Below are positions 54,424 to 64,000 of a DNA stretch of 64,000 nt, in pieces. Source of the stretch: Streptomyces peucetius (lineage in GTDB: Bacteria; Actinomycetota; Actinomycetes; Streptomycetales; Streptomycetaceae); NCBI RefSeq assembly GCF_025854275.1, contig NZ_CP107567.1:5580001-5644000 (forward strand). Reading direction: 5' to 3'. A program made the position numbers and the translations under genes. Position 1 is the stretch's first letter. Each line of letters opens with the position of its first letter. The notes beneath the pieces are model-generated. The model saw only the letters and a list, made by a program, of their open reading frames with translations. It was not told the origin of the DNA and did not search any database.

Positions 54424-55437
54424 GTGAGCGAGAAGAACGAGTTTCCCTGGGGCCCCGCCACCGGTGTGGGGTCCATGCCCGGCGGCGACGCGCGCGAGGC
54501 GGCGAGGACGGTCACCGGGACGTTCGAGGAGTTTGTGCACCTGGCCGAGCTGCCGGCCCGCGGACCCGGCGCCGACATGATCGGCCGGACCATCGGGCTG
54601 CTCGTCGAGATGTACGCCCATGTGGAGCCGAGCGGCTGGCGGATCAGCGACCGGCCCGGCCGCGACACCCGCCGGGCCCGGTCCTGGCTGGGCGAGGACC
54701 TCGACGCACTCGAGGAGTTCACCCAGGGCTACGAAGGCCCGCTGAAGGTGCAGGCGGTCGGCCCGTGGACGCTCGCCGCCGCGCTGGAACGCCGGAGCGG
54801 CGAGGTGGCCCTCGGCGACCCCGGCGCCTGCCGTGACCTCGCGGCCTCGCTCGCCGAAGGGCTGCGCGAGCATCTCGCCGACGTGCGCCGCCGGGTGCCG
54901 GGTGCTCACGTCGTGCTCCAGCTGGACGAGCCGTCCCTGACCGCCGTGCTGCGCGGGCGGATCAGGACCGCCAGCGGCTACCGCACTCACCGCGCCGTGG
55001 ACCGCCAGGTCGTCGAGAGCGCGCTGCGGGACGTCATGGCGGTGGCGGACGGGCCGGCCGTCGTGCACTCCTGCGCGCCCGACGTGCCGTTCGCGCTGCT
55101 GCGCCGTGCCGGTGCGCAGGGCATCTCGTTCGACTTCGGGCTGCTCACCGAACGTGACGAGGAGTCGATCGGGGAGGCGGTGGAGGCCGGGACCAAGCTC
55201 TTCGCGGGCGTCGTCCCCTCCACCGACGCCGCGTCGGCCGGATTGTCAGTGGGCGCCGATATCGTCAAGGGTGTACGGACACTGTGGCGCAGGCTGGGGC
55301 TGGATCCGGGGACTCTCGCGGAGTCACTGGTGATCACCCCGACATGCGGGCTCGCGGGCGCCTCGCCCGCGTACGCCCGCGCGGCCCTCGCCCACTGCGT
55401 CCGTGCCGCGACATCACTCGCGGACAACCCTGAGTAA
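54424..55437 (+). CDS. MetE-like (cobalamin-independent methionine synthase C-domain) protein
   Basis: 337 residues, about half of a full MetE, matching the stand-alone catalytic-domain proteins of actinobacteria. Barrel elements: ATGVGSMPGGDAREAARTVT, LQLDEPSLTAVLRGRIRTAS, VVHSCAPDVPFALLRRAG, FDFGLLTERDEESIGEAVEA and LVITPTCGLAGASPAYARAA. Metal ligands expected from the family are the His/Cys in VVHSC and the Cys in TPTCGLAG, plus an acidic residue. It may be an archaeal-type methionine synthase or a methylcobalamin:thiol methyltransferase rather than full MetE. The GTG start at 54424 follows the repeat region closely. ligA starts 30 bp after the stop. Confidence 0.87.
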   Translation: MSEKNEFPWGPATGVGSMPGGDAREAARTVTGTFEEFVHLAELPARGPGADMIGRTIGLLVEMYAHVEPSGWRISDRPGRDTRRARSWLGEDLDALEEFTQGYEGPLKVQAVGPWTLAAALERRSGEVALGDPGACRDLAASLAEGLREHLADVRRRVPGAHVVLQLDEPSLTAVLRGRIRTASGYRTHRAVDRQVVESALRDVMAVADGPAVVHSCAPDVPFALLRRAGAQGISFDFGLLTERDEESIGEAVEAGTKLFAGVVPSTDAASAGLSVGADIVKGVRTLWRRLGLDPGTLAESLVITPTCGLAGASPAYARAALAHCVRAATSLADNPE

Positions 55438-57648
<2,211 letters not shown>

Positions 57649-57961
57649 CAAAAGGGGCTCGGACGGGCGCTCGAAGGGGGCGCACGAAGAGCGCCACCAC
57701 GACACGAGGGGCGGGATCCGGACGCTCCGAGCACCGCAGGAACGCCCAGTACGGGTCACCCGTTCAGCGCATACCAGATGGATAAGGGTGGCCGGGTCGC
57801 ATTCGGGCAAGAGCTGTAGAGCGCTGCCCGTACGAGCCTCCTGCGGCCTACTGTTGAGATGCGCGCCTGTCGTGCACGGCTGCGTGGTGGGATTTCAGTC
57901 GTGGTGGCATGACAACGGAGCCATCGCGAGGCAGGCACCGCCGGCTGTGAGAGGGACGGGA
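57649..57961. other. Intergenic upstream of rmdB
   Basis: About 310 bp without a gene. A TACTGT at about 57850 and a GAGAGGGACGGGA ribosome site just before ATG 57962 are visible, but I cannot assign a promoter with confidence. Longer open frames here have no recognisable protein character. Confidence 0.4.
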
Positions 57962-60091
57962 ATGAAACCGACCGAGAGCGCTGCCCCGGTCTCACGGCCG
58001 CGTGCACTCGCGGCCCTGGCGCGCAGGGTCACCGGCCTGCCCGCGGTCGTCGTGGCGTGCGCCGCGCTCCTGCTCGCCACCGGAATCGTACGGACCGTCG
58101 TCGAAGGCCACGCGCTGTTCCCCGCGGCGGCCAACGGATGGTCGCTCGCCCTGCTCACCGGGATCATCGTCGGCCACCTCGTCGCCCTCGGCCGCGACCG
58201 CTGGTGGGGCGGCACCGGCTCCGGCACCGCGCTGACGCTCGCCACGCTGCTGCTGTACGGCTGGGTGCCGGCCGGTCTGGTCAGCCTCGCCGTCGTCGCG
58301 GTCGTCGGCACGGCCTGCCGCAACCGCTGGCGGCAGGGTGTGCTGCACGGCGCCGTCGATGTCCTCGGCATCGGCGCGGCCGCGCTCGGCCTCGCCCTCT
58401 TCGGCGTCGTCCCCAGCGTCGAGCGGCCCTGGGACCCGCTCGGCTGGGAGCTCGAGGCCGCGCCCGAGGTGATCCTCGCCGCCACGGCGTATCTCGGTGT
58501 CACCCGGCTGCTGCTCTGGTACGTGCTGGCGCCCCAGGGCGGCGGACTGCCGACCGTCGCCCGCACGGCGCTGCTCAGGCAAGGGCTCGTTGCCGTCGCG
58601 CTCGTCGGCATCGCGCCGCTGATCTGCGTCGTCGCCGTCGCGCGACCGATGTTCCTGCCCCTGTTCGCCGTACCTCTCATCGCGCTCGACTCGACGGTGT
58701 GGATCGCCAGGGCCAGGGCGGAGGAGCAGCTGCGGGACCCGCTCACCGGTCTGCCCAACCGCCAGTGGCTGCTGGAGCGCACCTGGTCCGCGCTCGAGGA
58801 CGCGGAGAGCAGCAGCGCGCGGGCCGCGCTCGTACTGATCGACCTCGACCGCTTCCGGTCCGTCAACGACACCCTCGGGCACCTCGCGGGCGACCGGCTC
58901 CTGCTGCAGATCGCCGAGCGCCTGCGGCAGGCGCTGCCGCGCGGCGCGGAGGCGGCCCGGCTCGGCGGAGACGAGTTCGCCGTACTGCTGCCGACGGCGG
59001 ACTCCACGACCTCCGCGCAGCGCGTCGCCAGACACCTCGTCGCCGAACTCTCCTCGCCCCTCGACCTCGACGGGCTCACCCTCGTCCTGGAGGCCAGCGC
59101 CGGACTCGCCGTCTTCCCCGACCACGCCCTGGACGCCGAAGGGCTGCTGCGCCGCGCCGACGTGGCGATGTACCAGGCCAAGCGCGACCGCACCGGCGTC
59201 GAGGTGTACGAGTCCAAGCGCGACAGCAACACCCCCGACCGGCTCGGGCTGCTGGGCGACCTGCGCCGGGCGCTGGACGCAGGCGAGGTCGAGCTCCACT
59301 ACCAGCCCAAGGTCCGCTTCGACGGGCACGTCGCCGGACTGGAGGCGCTCGTCCGCTGGGTCCACCCCGAACGGGGGCGGGTCCCCCCGGACGAGTTCAT
59401 CGCCATCGCCGAGTCCTCGGGGCTGATGCCGCATCTGACCGAGTACGTCCTCGAGACCGCGCTCGGACAGGTCGCGAAGTGGCGTGCGCAGGGCCTCGAG
59501 GTGCCGGTCGCCGTCAACGTCTCCCCGCGCGACGTCCACACGCCCGGTTTCGCCGGCGCCGTGGCCGCGAGGCTCGCCCGGCACGGGGTCCCTCCGGGTG
59601 CGCTCCAGCTGGAGATTACGGAACACGTGCTGCTGGAGGACCCGCAGCGCGCCGCGGACACGCTGGCCGGTCTCGCCGACCACGGCGTCAAGATGTCGCT
59701 CGACGACTTCGGTACGGGCTACTCGTCGCTGGTCCACCTGCGCCGGCTGCCGGTCAGCGAGCTGAAGATCGACCGTTCCTTCGTGGCCCGGCTCGCGATC
59801 GACACCGAGGACGCGGAGATCGTCCGCTGCACCGTCGACCTGGCCCACTCGCTCGGCCTGCTGGTTGTCGCGGAGGGCGTCGAGGACGACGAGACCTGGG
59901 AGCGGCTGAGGGACCTGCGCTGTGACGCGGTGCAGGGCTGGCTGGTCGCCGCGGCGATGCCGCCGCAGGAGACGACGGCGTGGCTGCTGGCCCGCGGCGA
60001 ACGAGGCTGGCACCGCCCCGCCCTCCCGTCCGGCGAACTCCCCCCGCCCCAGCCCCGCGCCGACCGCGCCTCCGGCCGCGCGGTCTCGTAG
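57962..60091 (+). CDS. rmdB: GGDEF-EAL membrane protein, c-di-GMP phosphodiesterase RmdB-like
   Basis: 709-residue membrane regulator of cyclic-di-GMP. The N-terminal 250 residues hold several transmembrane helices ([52 protein letters not shown]). The GGDEF domain follows ([33 protein letters not shown]). Its GGDEF motif is intact but no RxxD I-site is present five residues upstream. The EAL domain is complete: [57 protein letters not shown] and [12 protein letters not shown], so phosphodiesterase activity is likely. The location between ligA and gatC matches S. coelicolor rmdB (SCO5495, from memory), a developmental c-di-GMP phosphodiesterase. Confidence 0.92.
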   Translation: MKPTESAAPVSRPRALAALARRVTGLPAVVVACAALLLATGIVRTVVEGHALFPAAANGWSLALLTGIIVGHLVALGRDRWWGGTGSGTALTLATLLLYGWVPAGLVSLAVVAVVGTACRNRWRQGVLHGAVDVLGIGAAALGLALFGVVPSVERPWDPLGWELEAAPEVILAATAYLGVTRLLLWYVLAPQGGGLPTVARTALLRQGLVAVALVGIAPLICVVAVARPMFLPLFAVPLIALDSTVWIARARAEEQLRDPLTGLPNRQWLLERTWSALEDAESSSARAALVLIDLDRFRSVNDTLGHLAGDRLLLQIAERLRQALPRGAEAARLGGDEFAVLLPTADSTTSAQRVARHLVAELSSPLDLDGLTLVLEASAGLAVFPDHALDAEGLLRRADVAMYQAKRDRTGVEVYESKRDSNTPDRLGLLGDLRRALDAGEVELHYQPKVRFDGHVAGLEALVRWVHPERGRVPPDEFIAIAESSGLMPHLTEYVLETALGQVAKWRAQGLEVPVAVNVSPRDVHTPGFAGAVAARLARHGVPPGALQLEITEHVLLEDPQRAADTLAGLADHGVKMSLDDFGTGYSSLVHLRRLPVSELKIDRSFVARLAIDTEDAEIVRCTVDLAHSLGLLVVAEGVEDDETWERLRDLRCDAVQGWLVAAAMPPQETTAWLLARGERGWHRPALPSGELPPPQPRADRASGRAVS

Positions 60092-60381
60092 CCCCCGCCG
60101 GGGGCGGTTGTCCCGGGCTGGCCCCTGCCGGGGGCGGGGCAGGCCCCCGACTCACCGCCCCGGCAGCTGCCGGCGCGGTGAGGGGCCGGCGTGGTTGACG
60201 GGCGCGGGCGCGGAGCTTCTCGCGCAGGCGGGCGGGGCGTCGGCTGCCGCCACGGGGTCCGGGGCGGAGCCCCGGTTTCGGGGGAGGGCGGGGAGGGGGA
60301 AAGCAAACCGTTTCACGGTCACCCGCACCCGCCCCATAGGATTGGGCCAAAACCATCACACTCACCCCAGAGGATCGCTGC
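60092..60381. other. Intergenic: rmdB terminator, a dispersed repeat, and the gatC promoter
   Basis: A hairpin (CTCACCGC at 60151-60158 with complement at 60175-60182, and an inner CGGCAGCTGCCG palindrome) probably ends rmdB. At about 60240-60306 lies a minus-strand copy of the dispersed repeat seen at 34398-34745 (GGTCCGGGGCGGAGCCCCGG then GTTTCGGGGGAGGGCGGGGA). The gatC promoter follows. Confidence 0.6.
60338..60343 (+). promoter_or_regulatory. -10 box of the gatCAB operon
   Basis: TAGGAT matches the vegetative -10 consensus (TAGRRT), 38 bp before ATG 60382. TTTCAC at 60312-60317 is a possible but distantly spaced -35. A CAGAGGAT ribosome site lies before gatC, so this transcript has a normal leader. 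Confidence 0.55.
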
Positions 60382-60678
60382 ATGCCTGGCATCACGCGCG
60401 AGGAGGTCGCCCACCTCGCTCGGCTGGCGCGTCTGGAGCTGTCCGGCGAAGAGCTCGAGCACTTCGCCGGACAGCTCGACGACATCATCGGCGCGGTCGC
60501 CCGCGTCTCCGAGGTCGCCGACCAAGACGTACCCCCGACCTCCCACCCGCTGCCGCTGACCAATGTCATGCGCGCGGACGAGGTCCGTCCGTCGCTCACC
60601 CCCGAGCAGGCGCTCTCCGGCGCCCCGGCCCAGGAGCAGCAGCGTTTCAAGGTGCCGCAGATCCTGGGGGAGGACTAA
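60382..60678 (+). CDS. gatC: Asp-tRNA(Asn)/Glu-tRNA(Gln) amidotransferase subunit C
   Basis: 98-residue subunit that wraps GatA and GatB together in the heterotrimer converting Glu-tRNA(Gln) to Gln-tRNA(Gln). The conserved start [20 protein letters not shown] and later [38 protein letters not shown] and [10 protein letters not shown] are all present. First gene of the gat operon; gatA starts 5 bp after the stop. Confidence 0.96.
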   Translation: MPGITREEVAHLARLARLELSGEELEHFAGQLDDIIGAVARVSEVADQDVPPTSHPLPLTNVMRADEVRPSLTPEQALSGAPAQEQQRFKVPQILGED

Positions 60679-60683
60679 TCACC

Positions 60684-62180
60684 ATGTCGGACAGCATCAT
60701 CAAGCTCACCGCCGCCGAGATCGCCACGAAGATCGCCGCCGGCGAGCTCACGGCCGTCGAGGTGACGGAGGCCCACCTGGCCCGCATCGAGGCCGTCGAC
60801 GAGAAGGTCCACGCCTTCCTGCACGTCGACCGCGAGGGCGCACTCGCCCAGGCCCGCGCCGTCGACGAGAAGCGGGCGAAGGGCGAGAAGCTCGGCCCGC
60901 TCGCCGGTGTGCCGCTCGCGCTGAAGGACATCTTCACCACCGAGGGCGTCCCGACCACCGTCGGTTCGAAGATCCTCGAGGGCTGGATCCCGCCGTACGA
61001 CGCGACGGTCACCCAGCGGCTCAAGGCCGCCGACGTCGTCATCCTCGGCAAGACCAACATGGACGAGTTCGCCATGGGGTCCTCGACCGAGAACAGCGCG
61101 TACGGCCCGACGGGCAACCCCTGGGACCTGACCCGTATCCCGGGCGGCTCCGGCGGTGGCTCCAGTGCCGCGCTCGCCTCCTACGAGGCGCCGCTCGCCA
61201 TCGGCACGGACACCGGCGGCTCGATCCGTCAGCCCGCCGCCGTCACCGCGACGGTCGGCGTCAAGCCCACGTACGGCGGGGTGTCCCGCTACGGCATGGT
61301 GGCGTTCAGCAGCAGCCTCGACCAGGGCGGGCCCTGTGCCCGTACCGTCCTCGACGCCGCGCTGCTGCACGAGGCCATCGCCGGGCACGACCCGCTCGAC
61401 TCGACGTCCATCGACGCGCCGGTCCCGCCGGTCGTCGAGGCCGCCCGCAACGGCAGCGTCCGGGGCATGCGCGTCGGCGTCGTCAAGCAGTTCCGCGGCG
61501 AGGGGTACCAGGCCGGTGTCGTGCAGCGCTTCGACGAGTCGGTCGAGCTGCTGAAGGAGCTCGGCGCCGAGATCGTCGAGCTGGACTGCCCGTCCTTCGA
61601 CCTGGCGCTCTCCGCGTACTACCTGATCGCGCCGTCCGAGTGCTCCTCGAACCTCGCCCGCTTCGACGCCATGCGCTACGGCCTGCGCGTCGGCGACGAC
61701 GGCACGAAGTCGGCGGAGGACGTCACGGCGCTGACCCGTGAGGCGGGCTTCGGCGACGAGGTCAAGCGACGCATCATGCTCGGTACGTACGCGCTCAGCT
61801 CCGGCTACTACGACGCGTACTACGGCTCCGCCCAGAAGGTCCGCACCCTCATCACCCGGGACTTCGAGAAGGCCTTCGAGCAGGTCGACGTGATCGTCTC
61901 CCCGACGACGCCGACCACCGCCTTCCCGATCGGCGAGCGTGCCGACGACCCGATGGCGATGTACCTCGCGGACCTGTGCACCATCCCGACCAACCTGGCC
62001 GGCAACGCGGCCATGTCGCTGCCCTGCGGTCTCGCACCGGAGGACGGCCTGCCCGTCGGCCTGCAGATCATCGCCCCGGCCATGAAGGACGACCGGCTGT
62101 ACAAGGTCGGTGCCGCCGTCGAGTCCGCGTTCGTGGAACGCTGGGGACACCCGCTGCTCGAGGAGGCTCCTTCACTGTGA
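60684..62180 (+). CDS. gatA: Glutamyl-tRNA(Gln) amidotransferase subunit A
   Basis: 498-residue amidase-signature enzyme that releases ammonia from glutamine. The Ser-cisSer-Lys triad is visible: Lys in [20 protein letters not shown] (about residue 80), cis-Ser in [17 protein letters not shown] and nucleophile Ser in [20 protein letters not shown]. The C-terminal catalytic part has [20 protein letters not shown] and [20 protein letters not shown]. Its last four bases (GTGA) overlap the start of the small ORF that follows, so the downstream reading is translationally coupled. Confidence 0.97.
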   Translation: MSDSIIKLTAAEIATKIAAGELTAVEVTEAHLARIEAVDEKVHAFLHVDREGALAQARAVDEKRAKGEKLGPLAGVPLALKDIFTTEGVPTTVGSKILEGWIPPYDATVTQRLKAADVVILGKTNMDEFAMGSSTENSAYGPTGNPWDLTRIPGGSGGGSSAALASYEAPLAIGTDTGGSIRQPAAVTATVGVKPTYGGVSRYGMVAFSSSLDQGGPCARTVLDAALLHEAIAGHDPLDSTSIDAPVPPVVEAARNGSVRGMRVGVVKQFRGEGYQAGVVQRFDESVELLKELGAEIVELDCPSFDLALSAYYLIAPSECSSNLARFDAMRYGLRVGDDGTKSAEDVTALTREAGFGDEVKRRIMLGTYALSSGYYDAYYGSAQKVRTLITRDFEKAFEQVDVIVSPTTPTTAFPIGERADDPMAMYLADLCTIPTNLAGNAAMSLPCGLAPEDGLPVGLQIIAPAMKDDRLYKVGAAVESAFVERWGHPLLEEAPSL

Positions 62181-62302
62181 GCGACGCACGCGCGGCCGCC
62201 GGGCCGCAGCAGGCGAAGATGCCCGCACCTCTGCGCCGCGTGGGCGGAGATGGGGGAACCTCCCAGGCGTCAGCGCTGGGGGAGAACGGAGAAAAGCTGT
62301 GA
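62177..62302 (+). CDS. Putative 41-residue small ORF within the gat operon
   Basis: The reading from GTG 62177 is [40 protein letters not shown], then stop at 62300-62302. It starts inside the gatA stop (GTGA) and stops inside the GTG of the next gene (again GTGA). It has no membrane segment or recognised domain and is low-complexity. Half of it (62251-62284) is a palindromic dispersed repeat, so it may be only a spacer whose translation carries ribosomes to the next gene. It could also be non-coding. Confidence 0.4.
   Translation: MSDARAAAGPQQAKMPAPLRRVGGDGGTSQASALGENGEKL
62251..62284 (+). repeat. REP-like palindromic repeat
   Basis: TGGGGGAACCTCCCAGGCGT then CAGCGCTGGGGGAG. It is built of CTCCC/GGGAG-type arms, the shape of a short palindromic repeat widely scattered in Streptomyces intergenic DNA (from memory). 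Here it lies inside the 41-codon reading. Confidence 0.6.
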
Positions 62303-62541
62303 GTGCCATGGCAAAGAAGGCCAAGAGCTTCAAGAAGTCCAAGACCGGGCTGTATGTGTCGCTCGGCAGCACCGCGTTCGGCGCGATCAGCGTCGCCAAG
62401 CAGGCCAAGCTGGCCCGCGAGGACGGCGATGTGCTGCGGCTGATCGACGCCGCGGTGTCCGCCGCCGCCATCGTCACCGGCCTGGCCATCCTCTACCGCG
62501 AGCTGAAGCGGCTCGGCGACGACGACGTTCTGCTGGGCTGA
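62299..62541 (+). CDS. Conserved small membrane-associated protein between gatA and gatB
   Basis: 80 residues from GTG 62299 ([20 protein letters not shown]); ATG 62308 is an alternative start. A basic N-terminus ([12 protein letters not shown]) is followed by two moderately hydrophobic segments, [17 protein letters not shown] and [14 protein letters not shown], separated by a charged [17 protein letters not shown] stretch. GGAG lies about 8 nt upstream of GTG 62299. From memory, S. coelicolor has a small hypothetical gene here (SCO5500). Function unknown; a link to the amidotransferase is only positional. Confidence 0.75.
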   Translation: MSAMAKKAKSFKKSKTGLYVSLGSTAFGAISVAKQAKLAREDGDVLRLIDAAVSAAAIVTGLAILYRELKRLGDDDVLLG

Positions 62542-62557
62542 GAGGGAAAGTTTCATC

Positions 62558-64000
62558 GTGACCGTCACTGAACTGGTGTCGTACGAGGACGCCCTCGCGT
62601 CCTACGACCCCGTCATGGGCCTCGAGGTCCATGTCGAGCTCGGCACCAAGACCAAGATGTTCTGCGGGTGCTCCACGGAGCTGGGCGCCGAGCCCAACTC
62701 GCAGACCTGCCCCACCTGCCTCGGCATGCCCGGCTCGCTGCCGGTCGTCAACGCGGTCGCCGTCGAGTCGGCCGTCAAGATCGGCCTGGCACTGCACTGC
62801 GAGATCGCCGAGTGGTGCCGTTTCGCCCGGAAGAACTACTTCTATCCGGACATGCCGAAGAACTTCCAGACTTCGCAGTACGACGAGCCGATCGCCTTCA
62901 ACGGCTATCTGGACGTCCAGCTCGAGGACGGTGAGGTCTTCCGTGTGGAGATCGAGCGCGCCCACATGGAGGAGGACACCGGCAAGTCGACCCACGTCGG
63001 CGGCTCAGGCGGCCGCATCCACGGCGCCTCCCACTCTCTGCTGGACTACAACCGCGCCGGTATCCCGCTGATCGAGATCGTCACCAAGCCGATCGTCGGT
63101 GCCGGCGAGCGCGCCCCCGAGGTGGCCAAGGCGTACGTCGCCGAACTGCGCGAGCTCATCAAGGCGCTCGGCGTGTCCGAGGCCCGCATGGAGATGGGCC
63201 AGATGCGCTGCGACGTGAACCTGTCGCTGCGGCCGAACGGCACCGAGAAGTTCGGCACGCGCTCCGAGACGAAGAACGTCAACTCGCTGCGCAGCGTCGA
63301 GCGTGCGGCCCGGTACGAGATCCAGCGGCACGCCGCGGTCCTCTCGTCCGGCGGCACGATCGTCCAGGAGACCCGTCACTTCCACGAGGACGACGGCTCC
63401 ACCACGTCCGGCCGGGTCAAGGAGGAGGCGGAGGACTACCGCTACTTCCCGGAGCCCGACCTGGTCCCGGTCGCGCCCTCGCGCGAGTGGGTCGAGGAGC
63501 TGCGCGCCACGCTGCCGGAGCCGCCGCGGGTGCGGCGCAACCGGCTCCGTGAGGAGTGGGGCGTCTCCGAGCACGACATGCAGTCGATCCTCAACGCGGG
63601 CGCGGTCGACCTGATCGTCGCCACGATCGAGGCCGGCGCGGACGCGGGCGCCGCCCGCAAGTGGTGGATGGGCGAACTGGCCCGCAGCGCCAACGAGTCG
63701 GGCAAGGCGCTCGACGAGCTGGCGATCACCCCGGCGCAGGTCGCCCGGGTGACCGCGCTGGTCAAGGAGGGTTCGCTCAACGACAAGCTGGCCCGCCAGG
63801 TCATCGAGGGCGTGCTTGCCGGCGAGGGCGACCCGGACACGGTCGTCGAGAAGCGTGGCCTCAAGGTCGTCTCCGACGAGGGTGCGCTGGGCGCGGCCGT
63901 CGACGAGGCCATCGCGGGCAACGCGGCGATCGCGGACAAGATCCGCGGCGGTAAGGTCGCGGCGGTCGGCGCGCTGGTGGGCGCGGTCATGAAGACCACG
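62558..64000 (+). CDS. gatB: Asp/Glu-tRNA amidotransferase subunit B (partial at window end)
   Basis: 481 codons are present and the reading frame runs off the window; full-length Streptomyces GatB is about 500 residues. GTG 62558 has GAGAGGGAAAG upstream. It begins [20 protein letters not shown] and [20 protein letters not shown]. The zinc-type Cys pairs are FCGCS and [11 protein letters not shown]; kinase-domain parts are [20 protein letters not shown] and [15 protein letters not shown]. The C-terminal tail domain for tRNA binding is [20 protein letters not shown]. Last visible gene of the gat operon. Confidence 0.97.
   Translation, partial: MTVTELVSYEDALASYDPVMGLEVHVELGTKTKMFCGCSTELGAEPNSQTCPTCLGMPGSLPVVNAVAVESAVKIGLALHCEIAEWCRFARKNYFYPDMPKNFQTSQYDEPIAFNGYLDVQLEDGEVFRVEIERAHMEEDTGKSTHVGGSGGRIHGASHSLLDYNRAGIPLIEIVTKPIVGAGERAPEVAKAYVAELRELIKALGVSEARMEMGQMRCDVNLSLRPNGTEKFGTRSETKNVNSLRSVERAARYEIQRHAAVLSSGGTIVQETRHFHEDDGSTTSGRVKEEAEDYRYFPEPDLVPVAPSREWVEELRATLPEPPRVRRNRLREEWGVSEHDMQSILNAGAVDLIVATIEAGADAGAARKWWMGELARSANESGKALDELAITPAQVARVTALVKEGSLNDKLARQVIEGVLAGEGDPDTVVEKRGLKVVSDEGALGAAVDEAIAGNAAIADKIRGGKVAAVGALVGAVMKTT

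Noticed and set aside
53914..55068. 384-codon minus-strand frame across the low-complexity region
   Set aside because: It overlaps the SDR end and the MetE-like gene, and the translation is Pro/Gly/Arg repeats without motifs.
59922..60683. N-terminal extension of GatA
   Set aside because: The frame is open upstream but overlaps rmdB and gatC in another frame. GatA proteins start at the [13 protein letters not shown] position.

Overview
The window is high-GC actinobacterial chromosome and almost certainly Streptomyces. Codon third positions are G/C, GTG starts are common, purine-rich ribosome binding sites sit 5-10 nt before starts, and the gene order matches, from memory, the S. coelicolor chromosome around SCO5447-SCO5501 (neutral protease, glgX, EF-hand protein, sdaA-glyA-gcvH-gcvT, opp operon, mnmA, ligA, rmdB, gatCAB). 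Both ends cut genes: an M4 metalloprotease at the left and gatB at the right. I saw no tRNA, rRNA, CRISPR array, integrase or transposase.

Layout. 1-5202: secreted M4 protease (partial) and a two-gene heterodimeric ABC exporter, all on the minus strand. 5587-5987: remnant of a LuxR-type response regulator. 6009-15719: glgX, two paralogous L,D-transpeptidase lipoproteins, enoyl-CoA hydratase, a HATPase regulator, a YVTN-propeller lipoprotein, a frameshifted small gene, a GNAT and an EF-hand protein. 15780-28870: accessory island with a 1065-residue secreted DNRLRE/FG-GAP protein divergent from a 2634-residue RHS polymorphic toxin. The toxin carries a ricin-B module, an RHS core, a pre-toxin helix, an intact Hint protease and a Stv-like C-terminal tip. 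A low-GC putative immunity gene and a heavily frameshifted TPR-regulator pseudogene follow. 28922-33552: serine/glycine one-carbon operon (gcvT-gcvH-glyA-sdaA) under a tandem glycine riboswitch. 33701-36540: P-loop kinase-like protein and two SseB-family proteins. 36754-42809: five-gene oligopeptide ABC importer. 42856-47653: TRIC-type channel, thioesterase, DinB-fold protein with a divergent WYL regulator, and a TetR regulator divergent from two small membrane proteins. 47766-53945: cysteine desulfurase and mnmA (tRNA 2-thiolation) flanking an amidase, two alpha/beta hydrolases, a LOG-like protein and an SDR. 54424-64000: MetE-like protein, ligA, rmdB (GGDEF-EAL) and the gatC-gatA-two small ORFs-gatB operon for tRNA transamidation.

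How it fits together. Most of the window is conserved housekeeping core. The part that stands out is the RHS island. Its toxin tip and the adjacent immunity candidate have visibly lower GC than the RHS shell, an intrinsic terminator with a T-tract separates them, and a decayed regulator lies at the far edge. This is the expected layout of an exchangeable toxin-immunity cassette. Other points of note are a complete inverted ATP-site asymmetry in the ABC exporter, a perfect 18-bp hairpin after the importer's binding-protein gene, a terminator that overlaps the next gene's start, and a chain of GTGA overlaps between gatA and the gene before gatB that contains a dispersed palindromic repeat. Functions are assigned by reading motifs. 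No database search was possible, so family names rest on recall.
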